48,539 bases of DNA from Actinomycetes bacterium (GCA_021828005.1 JAKATJ010000006.1:1-48539); one strand, 5' to 3'; numbered from the stretch's first letter, positions 38,058 through 46,583 are shown. The notes: a model not told the origin generated them from the sequence alone. Translations and numbers: made by a program.

Positions 38058-39074
38058 GTGAGCTACCAGGCCGAGTACATCTGGATCGACGGGACCGAGC
38101 CCTCTCCGCTCGTGCGGAGCAAGACCAAGATCGTCGCCGCCGGCAAGAAGCCGGGGATCTGGGGGTTCGACGGCTCCAGCACGAACCAGGCGACCGGAGC
38201 CAACTCCGACTGCGTCCTCCAACCGGTCTTCGTCTGCCCGGACCCCTTGCGCGGCGACGACAACGTCCTCGTGATGTGCGAGGTGCTCAACGTCGACATG
38301 GAGCCGCACCCCACCAACACCCGGCACGCGTGCGCCGCGACCGCCGAGCGCTACGCGGCCCACGAGGCGTGGTTCGGCTTCGAGCAGGAGTACACCTTCC
38401 TGCAGAACGGCCGCCCCCTCGGCTGGCCCGCCACAGGGTTCCCGGCGCCGCAGGGGCCCTACTACTGCGGCGTCGGCGGCGACAAGATGCCCGGGCGAGA
38501 GATCGTGGAACGTCACACCGCTGCGATGCTGCGCGCCGGGCTCGCCATCGAGGGCACGAACGCCGAGGTGATGATGGGCCAGTGGGAGTTCCAGATCGGG
38601 ATCCTCCCGGCGCCGGAGTGCGGCGACCAGCTGTGGGCGGCCCGGTGGCTGCTCTTCCGGGTCGCCGAGGACTTCGGGGTATGGGCGACGCTCGAGCCCA
38701 AGCCCATCCTCGGGGACTGGAACGGCGCAGGGTGCCACACGAACTTCTCGACCAAGGAGATGCGCACCGGGAACGGATGGGACGCGATCATCGCGGCCTG
38801 CGAAGCACTCGGGAAGAACATCGACGAGCACGTCCAGAACTACGGCTTCGGCATCGAGATGCGCCTCACCGGCCACCACGAGACCCAGCACTATTCGAAG
38901 TTCAGCTACGGGGTCTCGGACCGCGGCGCGTCGATCCGCATCCCCTGGCAGGTGGCGAAGGACAAGAACGGCTACATCGAGGACCGCCGGCCCAACGCGA
39001 ACATGGACCCTTACGTGGTGAGCCGCCTCCTCATCGGCACGGTGTGCGGCGCCGCAGAGGACGAGCAGCGTTGA
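38058..39074 (+). CDS. glnII: glutamine synthetase type II
   Basis: GlnII makes glutamine from glutamate, ammonia and ATP. The 338-aa length and motifs are those of the eukaryote-like GSII class rather than GSI: WGFDGSSTNQATG near 35-47, FGFEQEYTFL, GVGGDKMPGREIVERH, GQWEFQIG, GAGCHTNFSTKEMR, and DRGASIRIP. GSII is found in some actinobacteria, such as Streptomyces, and in rhizobia. The GTG at 38058 is preceded by GGCGGGGA and AAAGGA. A GSI gene follows, so the organism carries both classes. Confidence 0.93.
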   Translation: MSYQAEYIWIDGTEPSPLVRSKTKIVAAGKKPGIWGFDGSSTNQATGANSDCVLQPVFVCPDPLRGDDNVLVMCEVLNVDMEPHPTNTRHACAATAERYAAHEAWFGFEQEYTFLQNGRPLGWPATGFPAPQGPYYCGVGGDKMPGREIVERHTAAMLRAGLAIEGTNAEVMMGQWEFQIGILPAPECGDQLWAARWLLFRVAEDFGVWATLEPKPILGDWNGAGCHTNFSTKEMRTGNGWDAIIAACEALGKNIDEHVQNYGFGIEMRLTGHHETQHYSKFSYGVSDRGASIRIPWQVAKDKNGYIEDRRPNANMDPYVVSRLLIGTVCGAAEDEQR

Positions 39075-39159
39075 GTTGCGCCGCCCGACCCGACGCGGCG
39101 CGACGGCCCGGACCTCCACGAGCGAGGTGAGCGCGGCGTCCGGCGCGAAGGAGGCGCAG

Positions 39160-40494
39160 GTGCAGAGCCAGCGCGACTACGTCCTGCGCACCGTCGAAGA
39201 GCGCGGGATCCGCTTCGTCCAGTTGTGGTTCACCGACGTCCTCGGCACTTCGAAGGCCTTCAACATCACCCCCGCAGAGCTCGAGGACGCGCTCGACGAC
39301 GGGATGACCTTCGACGGCTCGGCGATCGACGGCTTCTCCCGGGTGCAGGAAGCCGACGTGCTGGCGCGCCCGGACCCCAAGACCTTCCAGGTGCTGCCGT
39401 GGCACGCCCGTGACGAGACGGTCGCAGCCGTCTACTGCGACATCTTCAACCTCGACGGCACTCCGTTCGAAGGCTGCCCTCGCCACGCGCTCCGACGGAC
39501 CTTGGAGCGCGCCCGCGACGCGGGCTACACGTTCTTCATCGCGCCCGAGGTGGAGTTCTTCTACCTCGCCGACGGCGACCCGTCCGCAAGACCGCGGCCG
39601 CTCGACGCAGGCTCGTACTTCGACCTCTCGGTCGACGACCGCTCGAGCGAGGTCCGGCGCCGCACCGTGCTGCGTCTGGAGGAGATGGGCATCCCCGTGG
39701 AGCACGCGCAGCACGAGGACGCACCCTCGCAGCACGAGATCGACCTGCGCTACACGGACGCGCTGACCATGGCCGACACGGTGATGACCGTCCGCCTCGT
39801 GGTGAAGGAGACCGCCCGCCACGAGGGCCTCTACGCGACCTTCATGCCGAAGCCCATCGCCGGCGTGCAGGGCTCTGGGATGCACACCCACCTCTCCTTG
39901 TGGCACGGGGAGCGCAACGCCTTCTCGGACCCCTCCGACGCCTACGGCCTCTCCGACGTCGCCAAGCGGTTCATCGCCGGGCTGCTCCACCACGCCCGGG
40001 AGATCACGGCAGTCACGAACCAGTGGGTCAACTCGTACAAGCGCCTCGTCAGCGGCTACGAGGCGCCCGTGCACATCGGCTGGGCGCGCAACAACCGCTC
40101 GGCGCTCGTCCGCGTGCCGGTCGTGAAGCAGGCGAGGGCCGAGTCGACCCGCGTCGAGTACCGGGCCCCGGACTCCGCGTGCAACCCGTACCTGGCGTTC
40201 GCCGTCGTCCTCGCCGCGGGGCTCCAGGGGGTCGAGCAGGGCTACGAGCTCCCGCCCGAGGCCGACGCCAACCTCTTCGACCTCTCAGAGCGCGAGCTCA
40301 GGACCCGCGGGATCCGGCCGCTCCCCGGCTCGCTGAAAGAGGCGGTGGACGAGATGGCCGAGTCCAAGCTGCTCACCGACACGCTCGGCGAGCACGTCTT
40401 CGAGTGGTTCATCCGGAACAAGCGGGCGGAATGGCGGGACTACAGCGTCGCGGTCACCCAGTTCGAGCTCGACCGGTACCTGCCGAGCCTGTGA
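39160..40494 (+). CDS. glnA: glutamine synthetase type I, alpha subtype
   Basis: This GSI enzyme shows GMTFDGSAIDGFSRVQEADV, EVEFFY, GSGMHTHLSL, NSYKRLVSGYEAP and the RVEYRAPDSACNPYLAF block. A start at GTG 39160 is decided by an AAGGAGG site 5 nt upstream (39148-39154) and gives 444 aa, the GSI-alpha length; upstream starts at 39076 and 39127 lack such a site. In the position where GSI-beta enzymes carry the adenylylated Tyr, this protein has Phe373 in NLFDLSERE, so GlnE-type control is not expected. It follows glnII by 85 bp. Confidence 0.93.
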   Translation: MQSQRDYVLRTVEERGIRFVQLWFTDVLGTSKAFNITPAELEDALDDGMTFDGSAIDGFSRVQEADVLARPDPKTFQVLPWHARDETVAAVYCDIFNLDGTPFEGCPRHALRRTLERARDAGYTFFIAPEVEFFYLADGDPSARPRPLDAGSYFDLSVDDRSSEVRRRTVLRLEEMGIPVEHAQHEDAPSQHEIDLRYTDALTMADTVMTVRLVVKETARHEGLYATFMPKPIAGVQGSGMHTHLSLWHGERNAFSDPSDAYGLSDVAKRFIAGLLHHAREITAVTNQWVNSYKRLVSGYEAPVHIGWARNNRSALVRVPVVKQARAESTRVEYRAPDSACNPYLAFAVVLAAGLQGVEQGYELPPEADANLFDLSERELRTRGIRPLPGSLKEAVDEMAESKLLTDTLGEHVFEWFIRNKRAEWRDYSVAVTQFELDRYLPSL

Positions 40495-40560
40495 ACGGGC
40501 TCGCTGGCTGCGTGCTCGCGGTGGCCGGGGCACCGGCTCCCAAGAGCAAGAATCGGGCCC

Positions 40561-41268
40561 GTGGAGCCGCTCGTCTGCTTCCCTGACCCGGTCCTGCCCG
40601 TCGTCGGCACGGCCCTTCGCCAGTGCGGGCTCGGCTTCCGCGCGGCCTCGAGCCCCGAGGCCGCGAGCTCCCTCGAGATGACATCCACGAAGGACGGCTG
40701 GGCGGGCGCCGTCGTGAGCGCGGCGGATGACCTCTCCCGTGCGATCGCCTTCTGCCGGCACCTGCGGCGCAGGGAAGACCCGGTGAGCCCGCTGCTGCTC
40801 GTCATCGCGGAGGACCAGCTCCGCGAGCTGCAGCTGCGCGACGACCTGTTCGACGACTTCTGCGTCCTTCCTTCGCGCCCGGCGGAGATCGCGGCACGCC
40901 TGGAGCACCTCATGTGGCGGTCTGGGCGCAACGCGGCGCCCCACGTCATCGAGCACGGGCCTCTCGTGCTGAACCTCGAGACGTACCAGGCCGCGGTGGC
41001 TGGGCGCGTGCTCGACCTCACGTACATGGAGTACGAGCTCTTACGGTTCCTCGCCGCTCATCCCGGAAAGGTCTTCACCCGGGAGACCCTCTTGAGCAGG
41101 GTGTGGGGCTACGAGTACTACGGCGGGGCCCGCACGGTCGACGTGCACGTTCGCCGGCTGCGGGCGAAGCTCGGCGAGGAGCACGCGCACCTCATCGAGA
41201 CGGTGCGTTCGGTCGGGTACCGCTTCGGCCAGCCCGCGTGGTCGCCGGGACCCGAGCCTTCGCCCTGA
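40561..41268 (+). CDS. GlnR-like orphan OmpR-family regulator
   Basis: The 235-aa product has a C-terminal OmpR/PhoB winged helix (about 130-225) with LDLTYMEYELLRFLAAHPGK, VWGYEYYGGARTVDVHVRRL and ETVRSVGYRFG, closely resembling actinobacterial GlnR. The N-terminal receiver-like domain is divergent: at the expected phospho-acceptor Asp there is Ser53 (GAVVSAADD). No histidine kinase gene is adjacent. GlnR proteins are orphan regulators of nitrogen genes, and this one lies 66 bp downstream of two glutamine synthetase genes. The GlnR name rests on the winged-helix resemblance and context. Confidence 0.78.
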   Translation: MEPLVCFPDPVLPVVGTALRQCGLGFRAASSPEAASSLEMTSTKDGWAGAVVSAADDLSRAIAFCRHLRRREDPVSPLLLVIAEDQLRELQLRDDLFDDFCVLPSRPAEIAARLEHLMWRSGRNAAPHVIEHGPLVLNLETYQAAVAGRVLDLTYMEYELLRFLAAHPGKVFTRETLLSRVWGYEYYGGARTVDVHVRRLRAKLGEEHAHLIETVRSVGYRFGQPAWSPGPEPSP

Positions 41269-41434
41269 CAGCTCGGCCGGAAGCGGCCAGACAGCCGAGG
41301 CTCCGCTGGTCGCCGCCGGTGCTCGAGCGAGCCGGGAGCCGGGGGCCGACGGTGCACCGACTCGCGCCGCGAGGACGTCCCGGGCTGCCTCGAATTCCGC
41401 CAGCGGGGCTCGCGGCGGCCGCGTGGCTGGCACA

Positions 41435-42352
41435 ATGGCCGTGACGACAGGAAAGAGGCGTGCCGAGGTGGCCGAGACCGGCTTCGATTGGTCGGCGCTG
41501 CCGAGCGGCTTGCTCCGGCAGCTGAAGGACGAGCTGAGGATCGAGGACGCCGACGTCGCGCGGGCGCTGGCCGACCGCTACGGGCCGGCACCCACCGAGC
41601 TGTTCGTGAAGGAGACGTGGAGGGCGCTCCGGGACGGGTGGATCGCGAAGGACCCGGTCGTCCGACGGTCCGTCGTCTCGGCGCTGCGCGCCATCGGGCT
41701 CGGGTCGGCGACGGTTGCCGGGCGCTCCGCCCTGGCAGAGGTCACCTACCTGCGATCGTGCCGGAACGCCCACTCGCTGAGGGCCGTCGTCCTGGCCCAT
41801 CTGCTGGCTCTGGGCTCGAAACCCGCCGCGCCGGTGCGTGCCCGCCCCGAGCCACGAGCCGAGGCCCCAGCCGCCGCGACAGGCGACCCGGCCGCCCGAG
41901 CGACCGGATCCGACGAGCTCCGTGCCCGGGTGAAGGAGGTCGTGCGGGCCGTGCTTGGCGTCGACGACGTACAGGTGGATGCGGACGGCGACATCCCCAT
42001 CCGCTCGCGGACGAGCGTCGCCTACGTCCGGGTGTTCCGGGACGCGCCGGTCGTACGGGTCTTCTCCCCGGTCCTGTGGGACCTGGGAAACCCGAACGGG
42101 ATCGAAGAGGCGGTCAACGAGATCAACCGCACCACCAACTGGGTCAAGGCGGTCTGGGACGACGGCGCGGTCGTCCTGTTCTCCGACATCGTGGCGCATC
42201 CGCTCGCCGAGTCGCAGCTCGCCGCGGCGATCACGTCCGTCGTCCACAGGGCGGACGAGATGGGTCCCGCGCTCCAGCAGCGATACGGCGGCCGCACCGC
42301 GTTCGGCGCACCGCTCCCCCCCCGCCACCTGCCGATCGGAGGCTACCTGTAG
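41435..42352 (+). CDS. YbjN-domain protein
   Basis: The 305-aa product has a C-terminal region (about 165-285) with the layout of YbjN / type III secretion chaperone-like domains: VDADGDIPIRSRTSVAYV, VRVFSPVLWDLG, EAVNEINRTTNWVKAVWDDG, and VVLFSDIVAHPL. The N-terminal half has alpha-helical segments with LRQLKDELRIEDADVA and no domain I recognise; a Pro/Ala-rich linker joins the halves. The start is uncertain: ATG 41435, GTG 41423 or GTG 41468, the last having a GGAAAGAGG site. A CACAAT -10-like box (41431-41436) makes 41468 plausible. Function unknown. Confidence 0.65.
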   Translation: MAVTTGKRRAEVAETGFDWSALPSGLLRQLKDELRIEDADVARALADRYGPAPTELFVKETWRALRDGWIAKDPVVRRSVVSALRAIGLGSATVAGRSALAEVTYLRSCRNAHSLRAVVLAHLLALGSKPAAPVRARPEPRAEAPAAATGDPAARATGSDELRARVKEVVRAVLGVDDVQVDADGDIPIRSRTSVAYVRVFRDAPVVRVFSPVLWDLGNPNGIEEAVNEINRTTNWVKAVWDDGAVVLFSDIVAHPLAESQLAAAITSVVHRADEMGPALQQRYGGRTAFGAPLPPRHLPIGGYL

Positions 42353-42398
42353 GTGCGAACGCCGGCGGGTGCCTGCGGGCGCGGTCCTGCGCGGGCGC

Positions 42399-42797
42399 TC
42401 AGGTCGCAGGTCTGTAGGCCCAGGCCTCGACCTCGACGCTCGCCCCCATCGGGAGGGCCGCCACGCCGATCGCAGAGCGGGCAGGGCGCGGCTCGGGCCA
42501 GATCTGGGCCCAGATCTCGTTGACCAGCGCGAACTCCGACATGTCGACGAGGAAGACCGTCGCCTTCACCACGTCGGAGAGCGACGCGCCGTGCTGCGCG
42601 AGGACGCCCGAGACGTTGGTGAGCACCTGGCGCAGCTGCGCGGCGGTCCCGCCTTCCACGAGCCGCAACGTGCCGTCGGGCCCGGGCACCGCTCCGATCT
42701 GGCCGGAGGTGACCACCCAGTCGCCCGCTCGGGCGACGGGGCGGTACGGACCGGCAGGCCGGACGTCACGGCCTGGTTCACCGATGGGCGCGCTCAT
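42399..42797 (-). CDS. ridA: RidA family protein (imine/enamine deaminase-like)
   Basis: RidA/YjgF proteins hydrolyse reactive enamine/imine intermediates from PLP enzymes. The 132-aa protein has VVTSGQIGAVPG near the N-terminus, NVSGVLAQHGASLSDVVKAT, and PARSAIGVAALPMGASVEVE, where the Arg matches the substrate-binding residue of active RidA. It lies 11 bp after the Fe-S carrier gene and converges on the YbjN-domain gene. The physiological substrate is unknown. Confidence 0.88.
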   Translation of the reverse strand: MSAPIGEPGRDVRPAGPYRPVARAGDWVVTSGQIGAVPGPDGTLRLVEGGTAAQLRQVLTNVSGVLAQHGASLSDVVKATVFLVDMSEFALVNEIWAQIWPEPRPARSAIGVAALPMGASVEVEAWAYRPAT

Positions 42798-42808
42798 CGC
42801 GCCTGCGG

Positions 42809-43177
42809 TCAGCTGAAGGAGGACCCGCACCCGCAGGTGCGGGTGGCGTTCGGGTTGCTGATGTGGAACCCGGCACCCTGGAGCCCGTCGGAATAGTCGA
42901 GGGTGGCGCCCGTGAGCAGCTCCGCGCTCGTCGGGTCTACGACGACCTTCACTCTGCCGAACTCGCGCACGATGTCGTCGTCGTCCCGCTCGGAGTCGAA
43001 GAACATCTCGTAGCTGTAGCCCGAGCAGCCGCCGGGCTTCACCGCGACACGCAACGCCAGGTCCTCGGCGCCGTCTTCCTCTGCGAGGAGCTGAGCGACC
43101 TTCGCCGACGCGCTCGCGGTCAGCGTGACCGGGTCGGGCTTCTTCCCGATGCTCACCGACGTCGTCATCGTCGTCAA
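42809..43177 (-). CDS. A-type Fe-S cluster carrier (IscA/ErpA/SufA family)
   Basis: The 122-aa product carries the three ligand cysteines of A-type carriers at 51 (KPGGCSGYSY), 115 and 117 (RTCGCGSSF). Such proteins deliver Fe-S clusters to apo-enzymes. I chose the TTG at 43177 because an AAGGAGG site (43183-43189) lies 5 nt upstream; the ATG at 43168 would be 14 nt from it. It is divergent from mrp, another Fe-S carrier, and leads into ridA. A TAACAT box lies at 43216-43221. Confidence 0.9.
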   Translation of the reverse strand: MTTMTTSVSIGKKPDPVTLTASASAKVAQLLAEEDGAEDLALRVAVKPGGCSGYSYEMFFDSERDDDDIVREFGRVKVVVDPTSAELLTGATLDYSDGLQGAGFHISNPNATRTCGCGSSFS

Positions 43178-43215
43178 CGTGGCCTCCTTGGGCAGGTCGT
43201 GGGTACGGCGCCACC

Positions 43216-43221
43216 ATGTTA
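43216..43221 (-). promoter_or_regulatory. candidate -10 box (TAACAT) for the Fe-S carrier gene
   Basis: TAACAT on the minus strand lies 38 bp upstream of the TTG start and leaves a leader of about 30 nt that holds the AAGGAGG site. No clear -35 is seen. Confidence 0.4.
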
Positions 43222-43336
43222 CCGGTGACCGCGTGCGCCGGTGCCCGCGCGCGCCCACCCCCGCGCCCGTCGGTGCGGAGCGTCCGCAAGGCTCTCCGGA
43301 GCTCCAGGTGCGGACGGGGCTCCAGATGGGGACCGG

Positions 43337-43342
43337 TAGGCT
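43337..43342 (+). promoter_or_regulatory. -10 box (TAGGCT) for leaderless mrp
   Basis: TAGGCT ends 7 nt before the mrp ATG at 43350 and no ribosome-binding site intervenes. Confidence 0.5.
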
Positions 43343-43349
43343 CCGTGGC

Positions 43350-44642
43350 ATGGCCGCCCGGTCGCAAGCTGCGGGTGGCGGCGTCCGAGAGGCCCGCACC
43401 CCACCCTCTGGGACCGGCAACGCAGGAGCGACGCTCCCTGCGGTCGGGCCTCCCGGCGAGGAGGGCGTCCTGGCGCGCCTCCGTGCCGTGATCGACCCGG
43501 AGCTGGGCGGCGACATCGTCGAGCTCGGCATGGTCCGCAGGGTCGAGGTGTCCGACGAGGGTGACGTGCGCGTGGTGGTGGCCCTCACGATCGCGAGCTG
43601 CCCGCTTCGCGGGCAGCTCGAGCGCGACGTCCGCGGGGTCGTGGGGACGATCCCCGGGGTGCGCTCGGTCGACCTGTCGATCGGTCAGATGGACGCGGAC
43701 GAGCGCGCGGCGCTGATGGCGAGGGCGCGCCGCAAGGCGCGCGAGCACCCACCGGAAACGGCGGTGCCGCCGCGGGCTCGGGTCCTCGCGGTCGCCTCGG
43801 GGAAGGGCGGCGTCGGCAAGTCCTCGGTCGTCGTCAACCTGGCCGCCGCGCTCGCCGGGCGCGGGCTCACCGTCGGCGTGCTCGACGCGGACATCGGCGG
43901 CTTCTCGGTGCCGCGCCTGCTCGGCATGGAGGGCCGGCTCGAGGCCCGGGCCGGGAAGATGGTCCCGCCGGAGCGGCGCGTGGGCGACGGGGTGCTGCGC
44001 GTGCTGTCGATGGGCTTCCTCGCCGAAGAGGACCGCGCGGTGATGTGGCGCGGGCTCCTCCTGAACCGCGCGGTCCAGCAATTCCTCCAGGACGCCCACT
44101 GGGGCGACCTCGACTACCTGCTCGTCGACCTGCCCCCGGGCACCGGCGACGTCCAGATGGGGCTCGCCCGGATGCTGCCGCGCACCGAGATGCTCGTCGT
44201 CACGACCCCACCCCTCGCCGCGCAGCGTGTCGCCGCACGCGCGGCGGACATGGCGCGGCGCGGGTACCTGCGCGTCGCGGGCGTCGTCGAGAACATGAGC
44301 GGCTTCACCTGCGAGCACGGGACGACCTACCCGCTCTTCGGCTCGGGCGGCGGCGAACGCCTCGCCGTCGAGCTCGGCGTCCCTCTCGTCGGGAAGATCC
44401 CCCTCCACGGCGACATGGCCGCAGCCGGGGATGCCGGCGAGCCCGTCGCGCTCGGCCGCGGCGGGCTCGCGGACGTCTTTCGGGACCTCGCCCGCGTGGT
44501 CGCAGACGAGATCGCCCCGATTCTCGAGGTGTCGGGATGCACGGCGCGGCTCCTCGGTGCGGTGGCCGGCGCTGTCGACGAAGCCTTCGCCGGGCCGGAT
44601 CAGGCGCGCGCGGCCCCGGTGGGGGCCGACGTCGAGCGGTAG
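43350..44642 (+). CDS. mrp: Mrp/ApbC-type Fe-S cluster carrier ATPase
   Basis: The 430-aa protein has an N-terminal MIP18/DUF59 domain (about 37-112), then a ParA/MinD-type P-loop SGKGGVGKSS at 150-159, DADIGGFSVPRLLG, and DYLLVDLPPGTGDVQ. Mrp proteins bind and transfer Fe-S clusters. In the cluster-binding region only one Cys remains of the usual CxxC (NMSGFTCEHGTTYPLFGSGGG region, with Gly at the second position), as in some actinobacterial Mrp, so cluster coordination may differ. The ATG at 43350 is decided by the TAGGCT box 7 nt upstream. The 3' end overlaps the MBL gene by 43 bp in antisense. Confidence 0.9.
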   Translation: MAARSQAAGGGVREARTPPSGTGNAGATLPAVGPPGEEGVLARLRAVIDPELGGDIVELGMVRRVEVSDEGDVRVVVALTIASCPLRGQLERDVRGVVGTIPGVRSVDLSIGQMDADERAALMARARRKAREHPPETAVPPRARVLAVASGKGGVGKSSVVVNLAAALAGRGLTVGVLDADIGGFSVPRLLGMEGRLEARAGKMVPPERRVGDGVLRVLSMGFLAEEDRAVMWRGLLLNRAVQQFLQDAHWGDLDYLLVDLPPGTGDVQMGLARMLPRTEMLVVTTPPLAAQRVAARAADMARRGYLRVAGVVENMSGFTCEHGTTYPLFGSGGGERLAVELGVPLVGKIPLHGDMAAAGDAGEPVALGRGGLADVFRDLARVVADEIAPILEVSGCTARLLGAVAGAVDEAFAGPDQARAAPVGADVER

Positions 44643-45508
44643 CCCGGGTCGGGCCCGTCAGCCAGCTCCTCGGCACGGCCTTCCCGAGCGAGCTTGCGCA
44701 GGTGGGCCCAGAGGGACAGCCGCGCGATCGGGTACAGCGCAGCATCGACGTCCGCGTACACCGCGCCCACGAGCTCCTCGACGGTCGCCGACCCCGCCTC
44801 GTCGAGCGCCGTCGCCACGAGCCGCTCACGGGCGAGGCGGTGCGCGATCACCGCCTCTACGACCCGCCGCGGCTCACCGAGGAGGCGCCCGTGCCCCGGG
44901 GCGATCGCCTCCATGGGCGGGGCGGTCTCGAGGAGGCGTCGCAGGCTCTCGAGGTACTCGGCCATGTCCCCGTCCGGCGGTGCGACGACGACGGTCACCC
45001 TGTCCATGACGTGGTCACCCGCGAGGAGGACTCGCGGCGGATCGAGGAGCCAGCAGAGATGGTCGCTCGCGTGGCCGGGCGTGTGCAGCGCGCGGAGCCG
45101 GAAGGACGGGGCGTCGAGCACGAAGCCGTCCTGCGCCACGGCGTCGGGCGAGAAGCCCTCGCGTGCCCCGAACCCGATGATCTCCGCGCCCGTCGCCGCG
45201 GCGAGGGGCGCAGCTCCGGGCGCGTGGTCTTCGTGGGTGTGCGTGACGAGGACCCACCGGATCCGGTCGCCGGACGCGCGCGCCGCGGCGAGCACCGCCT
45301 CCAGGTGGCGCGGGTCGCACGGACCGGGATCGACCACCGCGATCTCCCGGTTGCCGACCAGGTAGGTGTTCGTCCCCGGCCCGGTCATGACGCCGGGGTT
45401 CGGGGCCGTGACCCTGCGCAGCCCCGGCACGAGCACGTCCACGCGCCCGGGCACGGGGGTGGGGTCCCGGGCGGTGTCGGGAACCGGCGCCGGTGCGGCG
45501 TCAGCCAC
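44600..45508 (-). CDS. metallo-beta-lactamase-fold hydrolase, LACTB2-like
   Basis: The 302-aa protein has the zinc motif HTHEDH at 90-95 and further MBL ligands in TPGHASDHLCW and LLAGDHVMD, followed by a C-terminal winged-helix-like region (SATVEELVGAVYADV through LSLWAHLRKLAREGR) typical of LACTB2-type proteins. LACTB2 is a single-strand endoribonuclease, but bacterial members vary, so the activity is not assigned. I chose the GTG at 45508, with GGAGGG 10 nt upstream; it overlaps the Nudix stop by 8 bp. Its final 14 codons lie opposite the end of mrp. Confidence 0.87.
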   Translation of the reverse strand: MADAAPAPVPDTARDPTPVPGRVDVLVPGLRRVTAPNPGVMTGPGTNTYLVGNREIAVVDPGPCDPRHLEAVLAAARASGDRIRWVLVTHTHEDHAPGAAPLAAATGAEIIGFGAREGFSPDAVAQDGFVLDAPSFRLRALHTPGHASDHLCWLLDPPRVLLAGDHVMDRVTVVVAPPDGDMAEYLESLRRLLETAPPMEAIAPGHGRLLGEPRRVVEAVIAHRLARERLVATALDEAGSATVEELVGAVYADVDAALYPIARLSLWAHLRKLAREGRAEELADGPDPGYRSTSAPTGAARA

Positions 45509-46472
45509 GCCGCCGACGCCCTCCGCCTGCAACGGGTGCGGCGCTCGTGCGCTGCGTGCGCTGCGTGCTCGCAGCACGGGACGCGATGCGGACTGCCGCC
45601 TCGAAGTCGATCTCGACGCTCCCCCCCGGTCCCCCCGGGCCGTCGGGGGCGTCGTAGCCGGGGTCCCCCGGAAGGAGGAGTCGCACCCCGCCGGCGTCGA
45701 CGACCATCCGGGGCAGCACCGTCGGGACCTCGCCGGCGGCGGACGCCGAGTCGAGGAGCTCTTGTGCCGTCGGGAACTGGGCGATCGCCTGGAGGTTCTC
45801 GATGGTCGGGAGGATCAGCTCCATCTCCCCTGCGCGATAGCGCTCGAGCGCGTCCGACGGACGCACCCACAGGTCGGCGACCATCTCTCCCACATCGTGG
45901 GCAGGCGACTGACCCTCGGGTGCTCGCGCCACGAAGAACCGCGTGTCATAACGGCGCGGTGAGCCTTCGGGCGTGATCCAGTGAGCGAAGTAGTGCAGGG
46001 CGCCCACGGCGAGGACCAGCCCCTCGGACTCGCAGACCTCCAGGAAGGAGCGCTCGCGGGCGTTGAGGGCGGCGCGCTGGGCTGCGAGGCGCTCGGCGAC
46101 GCCGGGATCCGCGAACGAGATCGGCCTCCCGTCGGCCCGGCTCGCGAACAGCAGGCCCGACTCCTCGAAGCACTCCCGCACGGCGGCCACCCAGTAGGCA
46201 AGGCCGGCGGACGCCACGCCGAGGGTCGCGCTCGCCGCTTCGTCTCCGAGCCCGACGCAGAGCCGCTCGGTCCCCGGGCCGCCGTCACCCGGGTCGACCC
46301 CTCCGCCGGGGAACACGTGCGCGCCGCCGACGAAGTCGACGCGGTGGTCCCGTTGCAGCATCAGCACCTCGAGCGGCGCGGTCGGGTGGGGACCGTCGCG
46401 CACGACGATCACGGTCGCCGCAGGCCGCGGCACCACGGCGGGTTGCCAGGTCTCGCCACCTCGCACTGCCAC
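45501..46472 (-). CDS. NUDT19-like Nudix hydrolase
   Basis: The 323-aa product has a Nudix box split by an insertion: FPGGGVD (54-60) is followed by about 40 residues before RECFEESGLL (99-108). This interrupted box is the hallmark of the NUDT19/RP2 group, which includes CoA and acyl-CoA diphosphatases; the substrate here is unproven. The C-terminal part includes a Gly/Pro-rich linker and a Thr/Gln-rich tail. The GTG at 46472 lies 8 nt behind a TATCCT box, so the transcript is probably leaderless; this decides the start over an upstream frame opening. Confidence 0.85.
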   Translation of the reverse strand: MAVRGGETWQPAVVPRPAATVIVVRDGPHPTAPLEVLMLQRDHRVDFVGGAHVFPGGGVDPGDGGPGTERLCVGLGDEAASATLGVASAGLAYWVAAVRECFEESGLLFASRADGRPISFADPGVAERLAAQRAALNARERSFLEVCESEGLVLAVGALHYFAHWITPEGSPRRYDTRFFVARAPEGQSPAHDVGEMVADLWVRPSDALERYRAGEMELILPTIENLQAIAQFPTAQELLDSASAAGEVPTVLPRMVVDAGGVRLLLPGDPGYDAPDGPGGPGGSVEIDFEAAVRIASRAASTQRTQRTSAAPVAGGGRRRRG

Positions 46473-46480
46473 AACGGTCG

Positions 46481-46486
46481 AGGATA
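46481..46486 (-). promoter_or_regulatory. -10 box (TATCCT) for leaderless Nudix gene
   Basis: TATCCT on the minus strand ends 8 nt before the GTG at 46472. The box plus the following five bases equal those upstream of pgeF. Confidence 0.5.
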
Positions 46487-46583
46487 CCGCCGCCCCCTCC
46501 GTGCTCCCCGCGTGGACGCGCCGCAGCACTCTCGTGCGCCGCCTTCCTTGCCCGCGCGAACCCGCTCACCTCCGGCCCTGGTC

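Noticed and set aside
39076-40494. Longer glnA from TTG 39076
   Set aside because: The extra 28 residues are low-complexity, there is no ribosome-binding site, and GTG 39160 has a strong one with the correct family length.
42353-42398. Bidirectional terminator between the YbjN gene and ridA
   Set aside because: The GC-rich repeats there are direct rather than inverted, and no T tract follows.
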